A DNA stretch of 64,000 nucleotides from Lytechinus pictus (GCF_037042905.1 NC_087256.1:29166001-29230000), one strand, 5' to 3'. Positions 34,201 to 46,445 are shown, numbered from the stretch's first letter. The notes: generated from the sequence alone by a model not told the origin. Numbers and translations: made by a program.

Positions 34201-36026
34201 CAAGTTGAACCTAATGCTCTTGGCCTATTGTATTACCAATTAACCTTGCACACGCCTTATCAATTTCATGCCAATTAAACAAATCAATTGTACGGGTGGC
34301 AGCGGCATCTGCCTATATAGCTGGGAAGGACAAGGTCACCAATTTTCATCTTCACAGCATCATAGGATGTATGAATCAGGGTACTAATGGATAATTCGTT
34401 TTTCCTTTCCAATCATCGCAGAGCAAAAACGGAATTCATGCAACCTCGTGGTTCGGTCTTTGAAAACACAAAAACGAAATCACAACGAGAAAAACGTGTT
34501 GTGATTCCGTTTTTGTAGATCAAAAACAAAATATTGAAATCAGAAATACTTTTGGGCTCTTTCTGATTTCTCATTCTATACTTGTGTTTGTTATATATCA
34601 AAAACAAAATCAGAACACGCTCTCCGCTCCGTGATTCTGTTTGGAAAAACGCAGACAGCGAAAACGAAATCGGAAACTTGCTTTCCACTTCCTGCTCTGT
34701 GATTTTGTTTTTCGCACAGCAAAAAACCATATACGAAATACGAAATTCGCCAAAGAGTAGGGTGTTCACCCGGTGTATTAATTGCAGCTGCCCTGCATTG
34801 CTTACATCCAGATCCAGACACAACAATCATATCTCTCAGGTGGATTTTAATGAAGTATGTCAATTTTTCAGTAACAGTCAATTTAGACTCAATTTTTGGA
34901 AGCCATCTTGGATTTTCAGACATACAGGACCACTGACGGTCCTTTTAACTTGTCCTAATGTATTGTTTGACTCTTTAGACCATGGTTTAGACACCAAAAT
35001 CAGATATAAATCCCAAGCAGATATTAAATGAACTACGTCCATTTGTAAAGTAGCAGCCATTTTAGACTCCATTTTTGGAAGCCATCTTGGATTTTAGGAC
35101 ATACTTGACCATTGACTGTCCTTGTAACTTTGTCCCAATGTACTACTTGAACCTTCAAACCATTAAACAGAAACAAAATTAAAGACACTAAAATAAGTAA
35201 TAAAAGAATTGTTGATTGTTATGCTTTGTCAGCCAATTAAGACGCCATCTTGGATTATTGGGTACACTGGTCAGCTTATGTTCACTCTAGTCTGTATCAT
35301 AGCCTTTTTACCTTTTTGGACCATGAAATATGCACCACAATTTGATGTCTAGGGTGGATAATGAGTGAGTTATGTACATTTTCTGTCTATGGCCATTTTG
35401 GACGCCAGACGGAAAACCCTCACGACTTTTAGTATGTTATTCTAGACATATTTCTTAAATAATCAGCTTGTTACTAGAAATTTCCAAGTTGAACCTAATG
35501 CTCTTGGCCTATTGTATTACCAATTAACCTTGCACACGCCTTATCAATTTCATGCCAATTAAACAAATCAATTGTACGGGTGGCAGCGGCATCTGCCTAT
35601 ATAGCTGGGAAGGACAAGGTCACCAATTTTCATCTTCACAGCATCATAGGATGTATGAATCAGGGTACTAATGGATAATTCGTTTTTCCTTTCCAATCAT
35701 CGCAGAGCAAAAACGGAATTCATGCAACCTCGTGGTTCGGTCTTTGAAAACACAAAAACGAAATCACAACGAGAAAAACGTGTTGTGATTCCGTTTTTGT
35801 AGATCAAAAACAAAATATTGAAATCAGAAATACTTTTGGGCTCTTTCTGATTTCTCATTCTATACTTGTGTTTGTTATATATCAAAAACAAAATCAGAAC
35901 ACGCTCTCCGCTCCGTGATTCTGTTTGGAAAAACGCAGACAGCGAAAACGAAATCGGAAACTTGCTTTCCACTTCCTGCTCTGTGATTTTGTTTTTCGCA
36001 CAGCAAAAAACCATATACGAAATACG
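31158..36026. repeat. Tandem triplication of a 1,284-bp segment
   Basis: Copy 1 is 31158-33460, copy 2 is 33461-34744 and copy 3 is 34745-36026. Copies 2 and 3 start exactly 1,284 bp apart. Copy 1 is longer only because of the 1,011-bp insertion at 31448-32458 and its 8-bp duplication: 2,303 minus 1,019 is 1,284. I saw only a couple of single-base differences between copies (CCCTAACGAC against CCCTCACGAC; CCCAGGCAG against CCCAAGCAG). Each unit runs from the 3' part of a SINE into the left arm of the foldback that ends at 37846. The open frames inside are repeat artefacts. Confidence 0.92.
31448..32458. mobile_element. hAT-like insertion in triplication copy 1
   Basis: The ends are CAGTGGCGTAGAC and GTCTACGCCCCTG. 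The target AATGAACT is duplicated at 31440-31447 and 32459-32466. In copies 2 and 3 the same site appears once, uninterrupted (near 33744 and 35028). The interior has CGAGCGAGGGAGCGAAGCGA, a CA microsatellite near 31650-31730, ATT/ATC triplets near 32255-32335, and G/C runs near both ends. No transposase is recognised. Confidence 0.93.
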
Positions 36027-37846
36027 GTTTCCGCTCCCTCTACCCTTTCGATCGTTATATACGCGTGCATGCGTGAATATAAAATCTACTCATGAATATT
36101 AAATCTTCTCTCACGTGAATATTAAATGTTTGATTTTAGGTTGTACTGTTTTGGACTGTTTTTCAATTAGACATATATATTATGTATGTACATAAATGTA
36201 AGAAAAAAGAATATATATTCCTTATAATAATCATGGAAATAATCTTGTTAGAAAAACAAATGTGTATCATATATTTTTAGAACAAATTGAATTGATTTAG
36301 AATTTATTCATGACATTGTTTTACTTAATTTTCGTTAAGAATTGTCAAATGTATGGATGTGTTGATCACAATATGTGTACATTCTTAACCAAACTTTGTA
36401 ATTAAGGTGTGATTTGATTTAATATCGCTTTTTAATTTATGATCATGAATGTAATATTCTACTATGTTCAATTTTGTTTGATGAGAGAAGAGAATAAAAG
36501 ATTATTTAAAAAAAGGAGCGCAGTGCATGCATGTTGACCGGCGGGAAGTTGGTTGGATATTCAAAATTCAAACTGTAAAGATGGACAGTTTGATATTCAG
36601 GTTCGATATTAAAATGCGTGTGAAGTTGGACCAATATTCGATATTCGATATAAGGGTTTTGAAGACTAACTAGGGGATTTAACAGGTGAAGCGTGTCTCG
36701 GGCAACCATAAAAACACTGGCATGCCCAAGTGCAAGAACATTTAGGGGACCAACTTGAGTGAATAAAAGGGCATAAAATTTTAAATTTTTGATTTTTTTT
36801 TCAAGGGGCCCCAAGGGATATCCCAACGCGCTTCACCTGTTAAATCCCCTAGTTAGTCTTCAAAACCCTTATATCGAATATCGAATATTGGCCAACTTCA
36901 CACGCATTTTAATATCGAACCTGAATATCAAACTGTCCATCTTTACAGTTTGAATTTTGAATATGCAACCAATTTCCTGCCGGTCAACATGCATGCACTG
37001 CGCTGCATTTTTTTAAATAATATTTTATTCTCTTCTCTCATCAAAACAAAATTGAACATAGTAGAATATTACATTCATGATCATAGATTAAAAAGCGATA
37101 TTAAATCAAATCACACCATAATTACAGTTTGGTTAAGAATGTACACATATTGTGATCAACACATCCATACATTTGACAATTCTTAACGAAAATTAAGTAA
37201 AACAATGTCATGAATAAATTCTAAATCAATTCAATTTGTTCTCAAAATATCTGATATACATTTTTTTTTCTAACAAGATTATTTCCATGATTATTACAAG
37301 GAACATATATTCTTTTTTCTTACATTTATGTACATACATAATATATATGTCTAATTGAAAAACAGTCCAAAACAGTACAACCTAAAATCAAACATTTAAT
37401 ATTCACGTGAGAGAAGATTTAATATGAGTAGATTTTATATTCACGCATGCTCGTGTATAACGATCGAAAGGGTAGAGGGAGCGGAAACCATATTTCGTAT
37501 GGCTGTTGGCTGTACGAAAAACAAAATCACAGAGCAGGAAGTGGAAAGCAAATTTCCGATTTCGTTTTCGCTGTCTGCGTTTTTCCAAACAGAATCACGG
37601 AGCGGAGAGCGTGTTCTGATTTTGTTTTTGATATATAACAAACACAAGTATAGAATGAGAAATCAGAAAGAGCCCAAAAGTATTTCTGATTTCAATATTC
37701 TGTTTTTGATCTACAAAAACGGAATCACAACACGTTTTTCTCGTTGTGATTTCGTTTTTGTGTTTTCAAAGACCGAACCACGAGGTTGAATTCCGTTTTT
37801 GCTCTGCGATGATTGGAAAGGAAAAACGAATTATCCATTAGTACCC
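35663..37846. mobile_element. 2.2-kb foldback element
   Basis: Left arm 35663-36690 and right arm about 36830-37846 are inverted copies of each other, ending GGGTACTAATGGATAATTCG and CGAATTATCCATTAGTACCC. The spacer is about 140 bp. The outer 360 bp of each arm is a run of hairpins with similar stems, such as CAAAAACGAAATCACAAC paired with GTTGTGATTCCGTTTTTG. The outer left arm is also part of the tandem triplication. No target duplication was seen. Confidence 0.85.
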
Positions 37847-37849
37847 TTA

Positions 37850-38727
37850 TTTGTATGCCCCTTAGTACAGAAGTGTGCGTCTGGGTGTCTGGGGAGTAAT
37901 AGGGGATGGTGGCCAGGGGAGGGGGTGGGAGCAAGAGCCAAACATTTCCCGGTTATAATCATGGTATGAACAGGCCAAATTGAGGCAAAATTTTGAGGGA
38001 GTCAGATATGGCGCATCGGGCAGTATTTATTTTAAAAAAAATGTTGCAAGCGAGCGAGCAAAAATTTTGACTTTTTTTCAGTTATTACAGAAATAAAATT
38101 TTGTGATATATTTCGACATAGCATTCTGTCTGTACGCCATCGTGAACAGGATTCTTTTTTATGATTGTGCGCGAAGATCTTTGCGGCGGTAGCGTGAAGA
38201 GTAAAAAAAAAAGTAGTGCACAGCTAGTATGGCGCATGTGCCAAAAAACTGCTTGATAAAAGTCCCGAGCGAGCGAGGCGAGAAAGACAAATAATTACCT
38301 TTTCATGAGAATCTAACTTTGAGACATTTCTGTCATTATATTCAGTAAATAGGCCCTAACATCATATCTTACATTCTTCCTTTGCTTTTCTTGTCTCCTT
38401 TTCTTTCTTGTTCTTGGTTGTAGAACTTTTGGGGGCCATGGCCAAACCGCCAATGCTATGCGGGTGGGTTACAGATTGCCGCTATTTTTAATCAAATCGC
38501 AGATATACACAGTATGTCGTCTTCCGTTCCTTTTCCCGCTTCCCTTCCGTTTTTCATTTTTTATGATGTTTTTTTCTTAAATATTATTTTCACCTTTTCC
38601 CTTTTCCTCCTTTCCTTCCACTTTCTTTCTTCCTCCCTTTTCTCCTTTTCCAGACTTTTCCCCCGGTGAAATCCGCCGGGGGGGGGGGGGGTAGCCTGGC
38701 CCCTGTCCCCCACCTGTTACGCCACTG
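37850..38727. mobile_element. hAT-like remnant, right end only
   Basis: The right terminus CACCTGTTACGCCACTG at 38711-38727 resembles hAT-like ends elsewhere in the window. A long G-run and phrases such as GCGAGCGAGCAAAAATTTTG support this. A left end and target duplication were not found. Confidence 0.4.
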
Positions 38728-39309
38728 ATTGAATCGACAGAGAAAAATCAAAAAAGGATAAAGCTGAAAATGTCATCAAAATCAGATGTAAAATAAGATC
38801 ATGACAGTTTTAAGTTTTGCTTAATTTTCACAAAACAGTTATAATTATGCACAACTCAGTGATATGCAAATGAGAGAATCAATGATGTCCCTCACTCACT
38901 AATTTTTGTTTTTATTGTTTGAATTATACTACATTTCAAATTTTACAGATTTGACAACAAGGACCAACTTGACTTAACCATAAACTGTTAAAATAATAGT
39001 AAATCCACATGTTCAGCGAGGAATAAAATTTTGCTTCTCATGAAAATGAGGAGAAAATTTAGATCTTTCATTTTGCATATAATAAAATACAAAACAAAGT
39101 GAGTGGGTGACGTCATCAGTCTGCTTATTTGCAAACCGACCAGAACTTGCATATAACTGTTTTGTGAAATTAAGCGCAACTTTAAAAAGTCATAGCTTTC
39201 TTATTTTACATCCGACTTTGATGAAATTTTTAGTTTTTTGCCTATTGGATTTTTCTTCTTTATTCATTCAAGTCAACTTTTTGTTGGGGTGGATTTGTCT
39301 TTTAGTACT
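38728..39309. mobile_element. Foldback MITE, TTAA class, eroded ends
   Basis: Long imperfect inverted repeats: the left part (CATCAAAATCAGATGTAAAA, CACAAAACAGTTATAATTATG, GATATGCAAATGAGAG) is mirrored on the right (TTTTACATCCGACTTTGATG, CATATAACTGTTTTGTG). The terminal TTAA is no longer visible: the left end abuts a hAT-like terminus and the right ends TTGTCTTTTAG. It shares the subterminal box of the TTAA MITEs and shows family-level similarity to 52385-52800. Confidence 0.65.
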
Positions 39310-40118
39310 GACACAATCTATACCTTTTTCATTAAGAGATCATCAAATATCCTTTATTTTCTGAGAATATGATGATGTCTGAAACCCAGAATACCCTGAA
39401 ACTTAGCTGCAGCAACAGTGCAGGTATACTTGGGCAACTAATAAAATCCCCATAAAATAATAAAACGAAAAATCTGAAGCAGCAATAGTCCTATGTATGT
39501 TCATGTGATAAAACTTTCTCAGATGTACGTCATTGATTTGATATGAATTATTTTTCCGAATGACGGCAGGGTCAAGGGGAACTACTCCCCGATGACCTGA
39601 ACCTAGTGCGGCCCAAAAATCGAGCTAGAAGTTATTCGCGTAGCGATCCGTAGTAGTGCCCCGAGCGGGTTTTATTTCGCTTAATTTAATACTTTGCTGA
39701 ATATTTGCTCTAATCCGAGCTGCAGTGGAGTTTTGAATCAACTTTTTTGGATCTCATAACGGACAAAATTAAAGGCGGTAGTTTATTGTGTGGATATGGT
39801 TTGGTGATAACTGATAAAGGTCTGCAAGTGTAGACTATACTATGTTATTACACGTGATCACTTCTCCAAAAAAAGCTCTCGCTTTTTTCAAGATGGCTGT
39901 TGTTGCAGCTAACCTATAACGTCTGTAAATGGTGTTATAAAGAGCTGACTACTTTTCTTTCATTTGCCCCCAATTAATTATCAAAACATATGGAACCAGT
40001 CATACTTTCCATGGCCAAACACCCACACACAACTACGGTAGAAGATTTAGGCCTCTAAAATTGTCAACATGATTATGGACATGATCTTTGTTCACTTCTG
40101 AAATTGTAGTATGTTTTC
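39310..40118. other. No feature recognised
   Basis: No repeat or coding similarity was seen apart from short A/T runs. Confidence 0.4.
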
Positions 40119-41423
40119 TTATGCAGAAAATTGCAAACGTACCTTTTGAAGGCTTGCATTTGTGTTTAACTTACTAGAACAAATGTAGATTTGATTTTTC
40201 TCCATATCTTTCTTCTTCTTTTCTAAAGAATGGCGGCAAAGAAGTTCTTCTGCTTTCTTCAACCACCACGGATTTTTCAATTCTCTCACTATGCGTTGGA
40301 TCAATGATCGTAGAGAGTGATAGCTTATTGGCGTTTTGTATGTCATTTTGCCAGGTAATGCTGAACGTTTGTCTGATATGAGTTGAGTGATTTCCAAATC
40401 ATTCTCATCAAACCAATCTAAATGATTACTGGCTTTTTTAAGGTCTCCTTGCATGTTCTCACAATTGCATCTTTTAAGTCATTCCAGTATGTCTCTACAT
40501 CATCATCATCAGGGTTTCCCTCCAGAATGGATTTCTCCATGCTCTCTTTGAAGGCAGCTCGCACACTGAGTTGTTCAAGTGAGCGTACATTATACTCGGC
40601 TTTTCTTATAGTCTAACTATGCTCGGGTTGTAAGGAGATTGTCATTAAAGATCTTATCAATATGTGATCAGTCCAGCAATCATCAGATGCAGTCATTGCT
40701 CTTGTGATGTAAACATCTTGTTTGTCATCCTGCCTGATAATAAGGTAGTCTATCATATGCCAATGGCCTGATCGAGGGTGACGCCAAGAAGTTTTCTGGG
40801 GATTCTTCTGTCGAAAGAGAGTATTTGTGATAGTTAGTCTGTAATCAGCATATATTTTGGTAAGGAGTCGATGGCCGTTGTCATTGACATTACCAACATC
40901 TTCTTTACCAAGCACACCATTCCAAATGGTGCTATCTTTACCCACTCTGGCATTAAAGTCACCGAGTAGCAGAAGTTTGTGACTACGTGGGATCTGAGTG
41001 AGCAGCTAGAGTATCAAGACTTGAGTAAAAGGACTCCTTTTTCTTCTGTTTCATCCATCAGTGTAGGAGCATAGGCGGATATAAGGGTGGTTTTCCTACA
41101 TTTGCTGAGGTTTATCTGAAGAGTAATTAGTCTTTCATTGATGCCTCGTCAGGCATTTGGTCCATAGTTCTCATAAACTCATTCTTGATATCAAACCCAA
41201 CGCCATGAATTCTGTGTTCTCTCTCGCTCTTTCCTTTCCAAAAGAAAGTGTATCCACCTGCTGTCTCTGCTAGTCCATTTTCGGCTAGTCTTGTCTCTTA
41301 TAGGGCAACAATATCAATGTCATGTTGTCTTAGCTCACGTGCCACAAATGCAGTACGTCTTTCTGGACGGTCGCTGTTTTGTGTGTCCATAAGTGTTCGT
41401 ACATTCCAAGTACCAATTTTCAT
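40119..41423 (-). pseudogene. LINE endonuclease and pre-RT remnant
   Basis: The minus strand opens with KIGTWNVRTLMD, then ETRLAENG, GGYTFFWKGK and GVGFDIKNEF. Further on come LLLLGDFNARVGKDS, HWHMIDYLIIRQ and the terminal S-x-DH region (TASDDCWTDH). These are the motifs of the apurinic-like endonuclease of non-LTR retrotransposons, which nicks target DNA. The region after it (DWFDENDLEITQLISDKR, NPWWLKKAEE) is the linker before RT. There are several stops (for example VAL*ETRL) and frame changes, and no RT domain follows. It is a 5' fragment of a dead element. Confidence 0.78.
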
Positions 41424-42135
41424 TTGATGTTTCTTACCGCTGTGATGGTGAACCCTCTGGACGCGGCGTTCCAGCCAGGTTAGTACATAGGCGGTGGAAG
41501 GGGGGTCCTGCCCCCCCTAAATTTTTTGTTGATATATATATATAAATTTTTTTTTTTGCTTGTCAATTTTGTTTCCTGCGTCCCCCTAGATTCAGGTAGC
41601 CCCCTAAAATTGTTGTGGTCCCCCTCAAATTTTGGTTGATAACCTTTTTTTATTGCTTGACTAATTTTTACCTTTGTCCATCCCAAAATTTCAGGTGGCC
41701 CCCCCTAAATTTTTTGGCTTCCGCCGCCAATGGGTTAGTAGGTGTTAGTAGATGTTTAGGGCACATTTTCTAGCCCTTCCCATGCTATGGGTGAGCAGAG
41801 CGGATCCTAAATAGGGCTGCTAAGTCATGAAGGCAACTACCGAACTGCTCTCCTGTTACCAAGAGCTGAGCGACTGACTTAACCTCCAATCGCCATAGGA
41901 CTTGAGTAGGATTGGTTGTTCTGCAAGCAGAAGCTGTACGCGGTTTTTAAATTGGGTCTCAGTTGCACTCCGAAGATCCACATACTTGGCTGTGCCACAT
42001 CTGAATCCAATGACAAGAGAATCTAGACGATCAGAAGATGTACTACAGTTGCAGTGAATGATCGTTGGTCCCGAATGAGCGACAGGTCTTGTTTTTAATC
42101 CTACAGGGTGTTCACGCACCCTCCTCACCTGGGTA
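41424..42135 (-). other. Probable 5' untranslated region of the same LINE
   Basis: Sequence upstream of the endonuclease start codon on the minus strand is continuous with it once the MITE at 41486-41732 is removed. No conserved protein is seen. Confidence 0.45.
41486..41732. mobile_element. 247-bp hAT-like MITE
   Basis: The termini CATAGGCGGTGGAAG and CTTCCGCCGCCAATG are inverted repeats. The 8-bp target GGTTAGTA is duplicated exactly at 41478-41485 and 41733-41740. The interior holds CCCCCCTAAATTTTTTG-like blocks near both ends and no coding region. It sits in the untranslated 5' part of the LINE remnant. Confidence 0.9.
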
Positions 42136-42139
42136 GGTG

Positions 42140-44940
42140 GGGTTGACAGTTTAGTCGCCGACGACTTAGTCTCAATTTATTGTCGAGGCCTTGGCGACTG
42201 CTTCCCGAGCGAAGCGAGGGATATCCTAATTCACGAAGCAGAGCCGGGGCCTCTTGACAACTGAGCCGAATTTCAACGACTTTCTTTTGTTTTAATTGTT
42301 TTTACCAATATTCCGACACAAAGATTGGCCGGTGAAAATCATCCAATGAGAGCGCAGGCTGCTATGACGTCATATTGGATATTCTTGAGCTCATCTTGAA
42401 ATTTGCATAGTGAATCGGAGGCAATTTGCGACCCTTGGATTCTTGGCGAAGAGTGACGACGAAATCAAAGAGCATTGAATATGCCTCTAAAATGCTGAAT
42501 ATTGACCGATTTAAGGATTTGCAGGTTGATGCCATTAAAGATAAATGCCAGTTGTGGTAACGATCTCAAAATGACTTTTTACAAAATCTAATATAATGAC
42601 CACCCAAGTGTCTGTTTGTATGAATAAAAAAATATGTGCCAAAGGATTCTGGAAGAAATAGTGTAATTGCTGAAAAATAAGCGCGGATTCGGTCACTTCC
42701 GTGACTCCGTCGGGTCTTTATTTCAGCAATAATATTACGCTGTCCCACGTGTGCCAATCTGGGTTGGCGATCTTCAGTGTGATCGTTTTCAGCTTAGATT
42801 TTATGATTTCACAACGTTCAGTTTATATATGTAACTGTACCAGATCTAGATCCACGATGATATAGTAATTAATACTTAACCTTGGTTTTACCATGGACCT
42901 ATGAAGAGATGGACGATTAACGCGAGCATTTCTTTGACCCAATGATAGTCACCGTCACCTGGTTATGCGCATCTTAATGAGAACATACAGGTGTTGTAAC
43001 AATAGCAATTACCATGACTACCAAGGGTATCTGATCACTCAAAGACGGAACAGTTTCCCGGTCTTGACTTTTGTTGGCTGATCCCCTGTTTCAGTATGTG
43101 CCTTTCAGTCAATTTGCTTCATATATGGATCAGCAAACTTGAGAAGCAGACGATTTTTATGATATAAAATATGATATTATTCGATCCGCTAACTACCGCT
43201 CACACACAAGGACCTCAATAACATTGAAAGATACACGATCTACACATGTTATGTGCCACGTATATCTGGAATATTATGGAGAAACTTGGGAAAATTGAAT
43301 TTTAAATGGTAAACAATCAATCACAATATTGCCTCTATATCAAAATATGCAGACATTTCCCCAAATAAAACACATGGAATTAAGATTAACAAAGGTAAAC
43401 AAAAACTGCACATCGATTATCCATTATTTCATTGATTTTCTATCAACTGCGCATATAATTTGTGAAATATAAATGTCCAATAACGAACTAATTCAGTCCC
43501 TTCTCACGGTGACGATCATAGGACCAAAGAAGACTAGTATGAAGAGAATGTTATTCAGATGACAATTACCGTCACCTGTTAGTGAATTCATTATCTAAGC
43601 GATGAATGTCCATCTCTTCATAGGTCCATGGTTTTACAGACTTTCTCACGAAATCAGTGTTTAACTGCAACTTCTTTCATTTAGCTTTAAATCTGCGCAA
43701 AAAGGACGAGATGTGTTTGTAAATTAATCTACCCAAATCTACCCACATGATATCGAGAAAGTGTAATCTTTCATGCGATTCTACTTTGCGTCGATTATCT
43801 CTCTCTGCGGCGAGATCGAATGCTGGAGTCGAGTTGTTCAGTTGGTGCTTCCCCTTGTTGACCAATCCGATCTCCCGGGAAGGTTCGGGGCGGTGATGGG
43901 TTGGTTACGGCTAGTACTAGTATTAGGCCTGGTAATAGTACCACTAGTTGAAGCATTTTGCTGGTTATATTCCCTTTAGTGTACTGCAATAAAATGAATC
44001 CCCTGCAAAATAGTGGACTTGTAGTATTTTCCAAATTTCATCCTTTTTCATTTCTCAACTTTGCCTTCTATTACTCATCATCTTCGGGAGGACATTACCC
44101 TTGGATACCAGTTACTTCCACTCTTTCGCAATAAACATGCCAACAAGTGGTCAATAATGACCCTCAGCACAGCACACTCACCTGTGACTCACTATAAAAT
44201 TATCTGAATTGGTACCTCTCTCTTTGTTTACATCCTACATCACATTTGGGATGAAAACTACTACTTTCTTTTCTGACCAAAGTTTTCTACTATAGTAAAC
44301 ACGTGTTTTGAGAACGTCGTCAAATACTTGATACTTTTGTGGACTTCCATCATCTCACTTGGAGCAAATTCATCCATTGTATCTTATACTTCATATTCAA
44401 CAAGTTTTCGTACTACCCGTTTTTCTCTGTCATTCCACTAAGAGAAAAATCCAAAATACCGCTTGTGCTAGCCAAGTTAGTTTTGTGAGAATATCTCTGT
44501 GATTTTGTGTCAAATATTGGGATCGTGCAATAATTGGAACACTTTGAATATATTGGAGGATTGTCTGTCGGATGTCTCTACACGCATAAAGTCGGTAAAT
44601 GGAGGTTGGCTTATTACCATTTCATCTTATAACCAGCCCCCGCTTCAGACTATTACGAAACCCGGACGAATAAGCTTTGACATTTCATTGGTTAATTTAC
44701 TAGGTGACCGTTAAATGAGCTCATTTGTGTTCATTAGGAAGATGTGCCTCATGAATATATAATTCAGCTCAGATGTCAAAAGGCCCTGGCCCCTCTCTGC
44801 GCTCGCCAGGCCTAATTCGCTTCGCGTATTAGGATATCTCTCGCTTCGCTCGGGAAGCAGCCGCCAGCTAGGGCCTCGACAAGATGCTACCGTCCGACGA
44901 CTCGACCGTGAAACAGGTTGTACTGGATGACACGGTACCA
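42140..44940. mobile_element. 2.8-kb element with long inverted ends
   Basis: The left end (GCTTCCCGAGCGAAGCGAGG, ATATCCTAATTC, GGGGCCTCTTGACA) is mirrored at 44785-44935 (TGTCAAAAGGCCCTGGCCCC, ATTAGGATATCTCTCGC, TTCGCTCGGGAAGC). The match runs over about 150 bp with moderate divergence. The interior carries no recognised protein and contains the younger MITE at 42892-43629. No target duplication could be assigned, so the exact ends are approximate. Confidence 0.55.
42892..43629. mobile_element. 738-bp MITE with GGTTTTAC duplication
   Basis: The termini CATGGACCTATGAAGAGATG and CATCTCTTCATAGGTCCAT are inverted repeats; inverted similarity continues patchily (GTCACCGTCACCTG on the left, ACCGTCACCTGTTAG near the right). 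The target GGTTTTAC is duplicated at 42884-42891 and 43630-43637. This fits a hAT-like 8-bp duplication, or 9 bp for a MULE-like element if the ambiguous base is counted. Confidence 0.82.
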
Positions 44941-45199
44941 GTAGCAAGCAAGCGCTTGACTGTTTTATCTACATGCATGTCAAATAAGCTTTTATTACAA
45001 AGTTAATCACCTAAGGATCGTTTTAGACTGGCTTAATTCTTTACAAAAAGAGTTCCTATTAGTGATCACCACAATGAAACCCTGGATTACACTTCCAGGA
45101 CTCTTTCGGTCATGAAACATTTCAACATGGGTGCCGTTTTATTGTTTCACAAAGGAAATATAATCTAGGGAACCATCGTATGTGTTTAGATTGAGCTCT

Positions 45200-45799
45200 T
45201 TAAAGGGGAATCCAGCCTTGGTCATAGGATGTTGTGTTGGAGAAAAAAAAACAGAATGGCGAAAGTTTGAAAGAAATCGGACAAGCAATAAGAAAGTTAT
45301 GACTGATTTAGAATTGAGATCCCTAAGACTTTGTAGATTTCAAATTGGCAACTGGGTAAGTAAATTATGACAAGGGGCAAGGACAACTTTCACATAGGCC
45401 ATGTACCTAATTATCAGGGATCTGTGGTTTTCTCCTAAGTACCCATTCCCCTGGGGCAGTAATCTAAATATAACCAAGGTAGTTTATTGTTTTATATCCT
45501 CATGAAAGAAAAGTGTAATTTGAAGTTAAACGTTTGATTTTTTTTAAAAAAAGCCATTTCATGTATTGGAGAACATGGAGCTAGGAGCAGTCCTTGCCTT
45601 ACATCACTATGAAATCACATATGCGGTCAATTTGAAGTCTCCGTGGGTATAGTGATTACCAATATTTACAACTTTTAACAATTCATAACTTTCTTATTGT
45701 TTTTCCGACATTGTTCAAACTTTCACCTATCAACTTGTCTGATTTTTCTTTTTCCTCTAAAAACAAGTTTTTATTTGGGTTGGCGCGATTCCCCTTTAA
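45200..45799. mobile_element. TTAA-flanked foldback MITE (3)
   Basis: The ends are TTAAAGGGGAATCCAGCC and GGCGCGATTCCCCTTTAA. The shared box AAATCGGACAAGCAATAAG then AAAGTTATGA lies 75-100 bp from the left end, and its complement near 45683-45710. A fragment of the same family lies at about 54660-54800. No coding capacity. Confidence 0.85.
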
Positions 45800-45830
45800 T
45801 TACATCTTCAGGCCTTTATTATTCATAAAA

Positions 45831-46098
45831 GGTAGAGGTGTTGTGGATCAGTGGATAAGTCTCCGGACTTTAAATCCCACCACTTCAAATCCCACCACAG
45901 CACTCGCGTCCTTTGGCAAGCCGTTTATCTACATTTGCCACTCTCCACCCAGGTGTAGTAAATGGGTACCCGGTAAGAAGGAATTCCTTGAATGCTCGAG
46001 CGTCCAATCAGGATAGCCGTGTAAAACCGGGGTAATAGTATGCAGCGCTTAGACACATTTGTATAAAGCGCTATATAAATGCTGCATATTATTATTAT
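45831..46098 (+). repeat. tRNA-derived SINE
   Basis: The head has an A-box-like TGGATCAGTGGATAAG and a B-box-like CTTCAAATCCC. The body has TTTGCCACTCTCCACCCAGG and AATGGGTACCCGGTAAG. The tail GCGCTTAGACACATTTG, AGCGCTATATAAATGC and ATTATTATTAT matches the tail of the SINE at 10572-11385. It lies about 350 bp upstream of the lengsin-like exon. Confidence 0.78.
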
Positions 46099-46410
46099 AA
46101 TAAAACATTTCAACATGAACATACACGTGCTACTACCTAAATGTTAAATCTAAACTGTGTTCATTGTTTGCGATGATTTTAACTGGTCTCAATGGGCCCC
46201 AAGGCCATGCATAATTTCAGAAGTCTTCCAACCTTAATATGCTTATACATGTATCCACATGTATATTAGTGCCAAAGACGGTTCCATTAAACCATTATGA
46301 ACATTTTAGGGGGGGTACGTCTTCAATACCGCTCCACCGGTGTGAAAGACAATAAAGCAGCAACCTTTGTAATACAGACTTAGCAGATTAATTGTGAGGG
46401 ATATGAATAA

Positions 46411-46445
46411 TACTAATAACGTCAATTGTTTTATTTTTGTTTCAG
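46411..46445 (+). promoter_or_regulatory. 3' splice site before the lengsin-like exon
   Basis: TACTAATAAC (46411-46420) resembles a branch point. A T-rich tract and TTTCAG follow, with AG at 46444-46445. Five bases later is an ATG. This implies an upstream exon, probably untranslated, that I could not place. It also explains why the longer open frame starting at 46394 should not be used: its first residues would be intronic. Confidence 0.75.

Noticed and set aside
33129..35031. Repeated 137-, 149- and 110-codon frames on both strands
   Set aside because: They recur exactly 1,284 bp apart as part of the tandem triplication and overlap each other in antisense. They translate hairpin and SINE sequence.
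40422..40616. Plus-strand frame in the LINE region
   Set aside because: Antisense to the LINE endonuclease/linker remnant.
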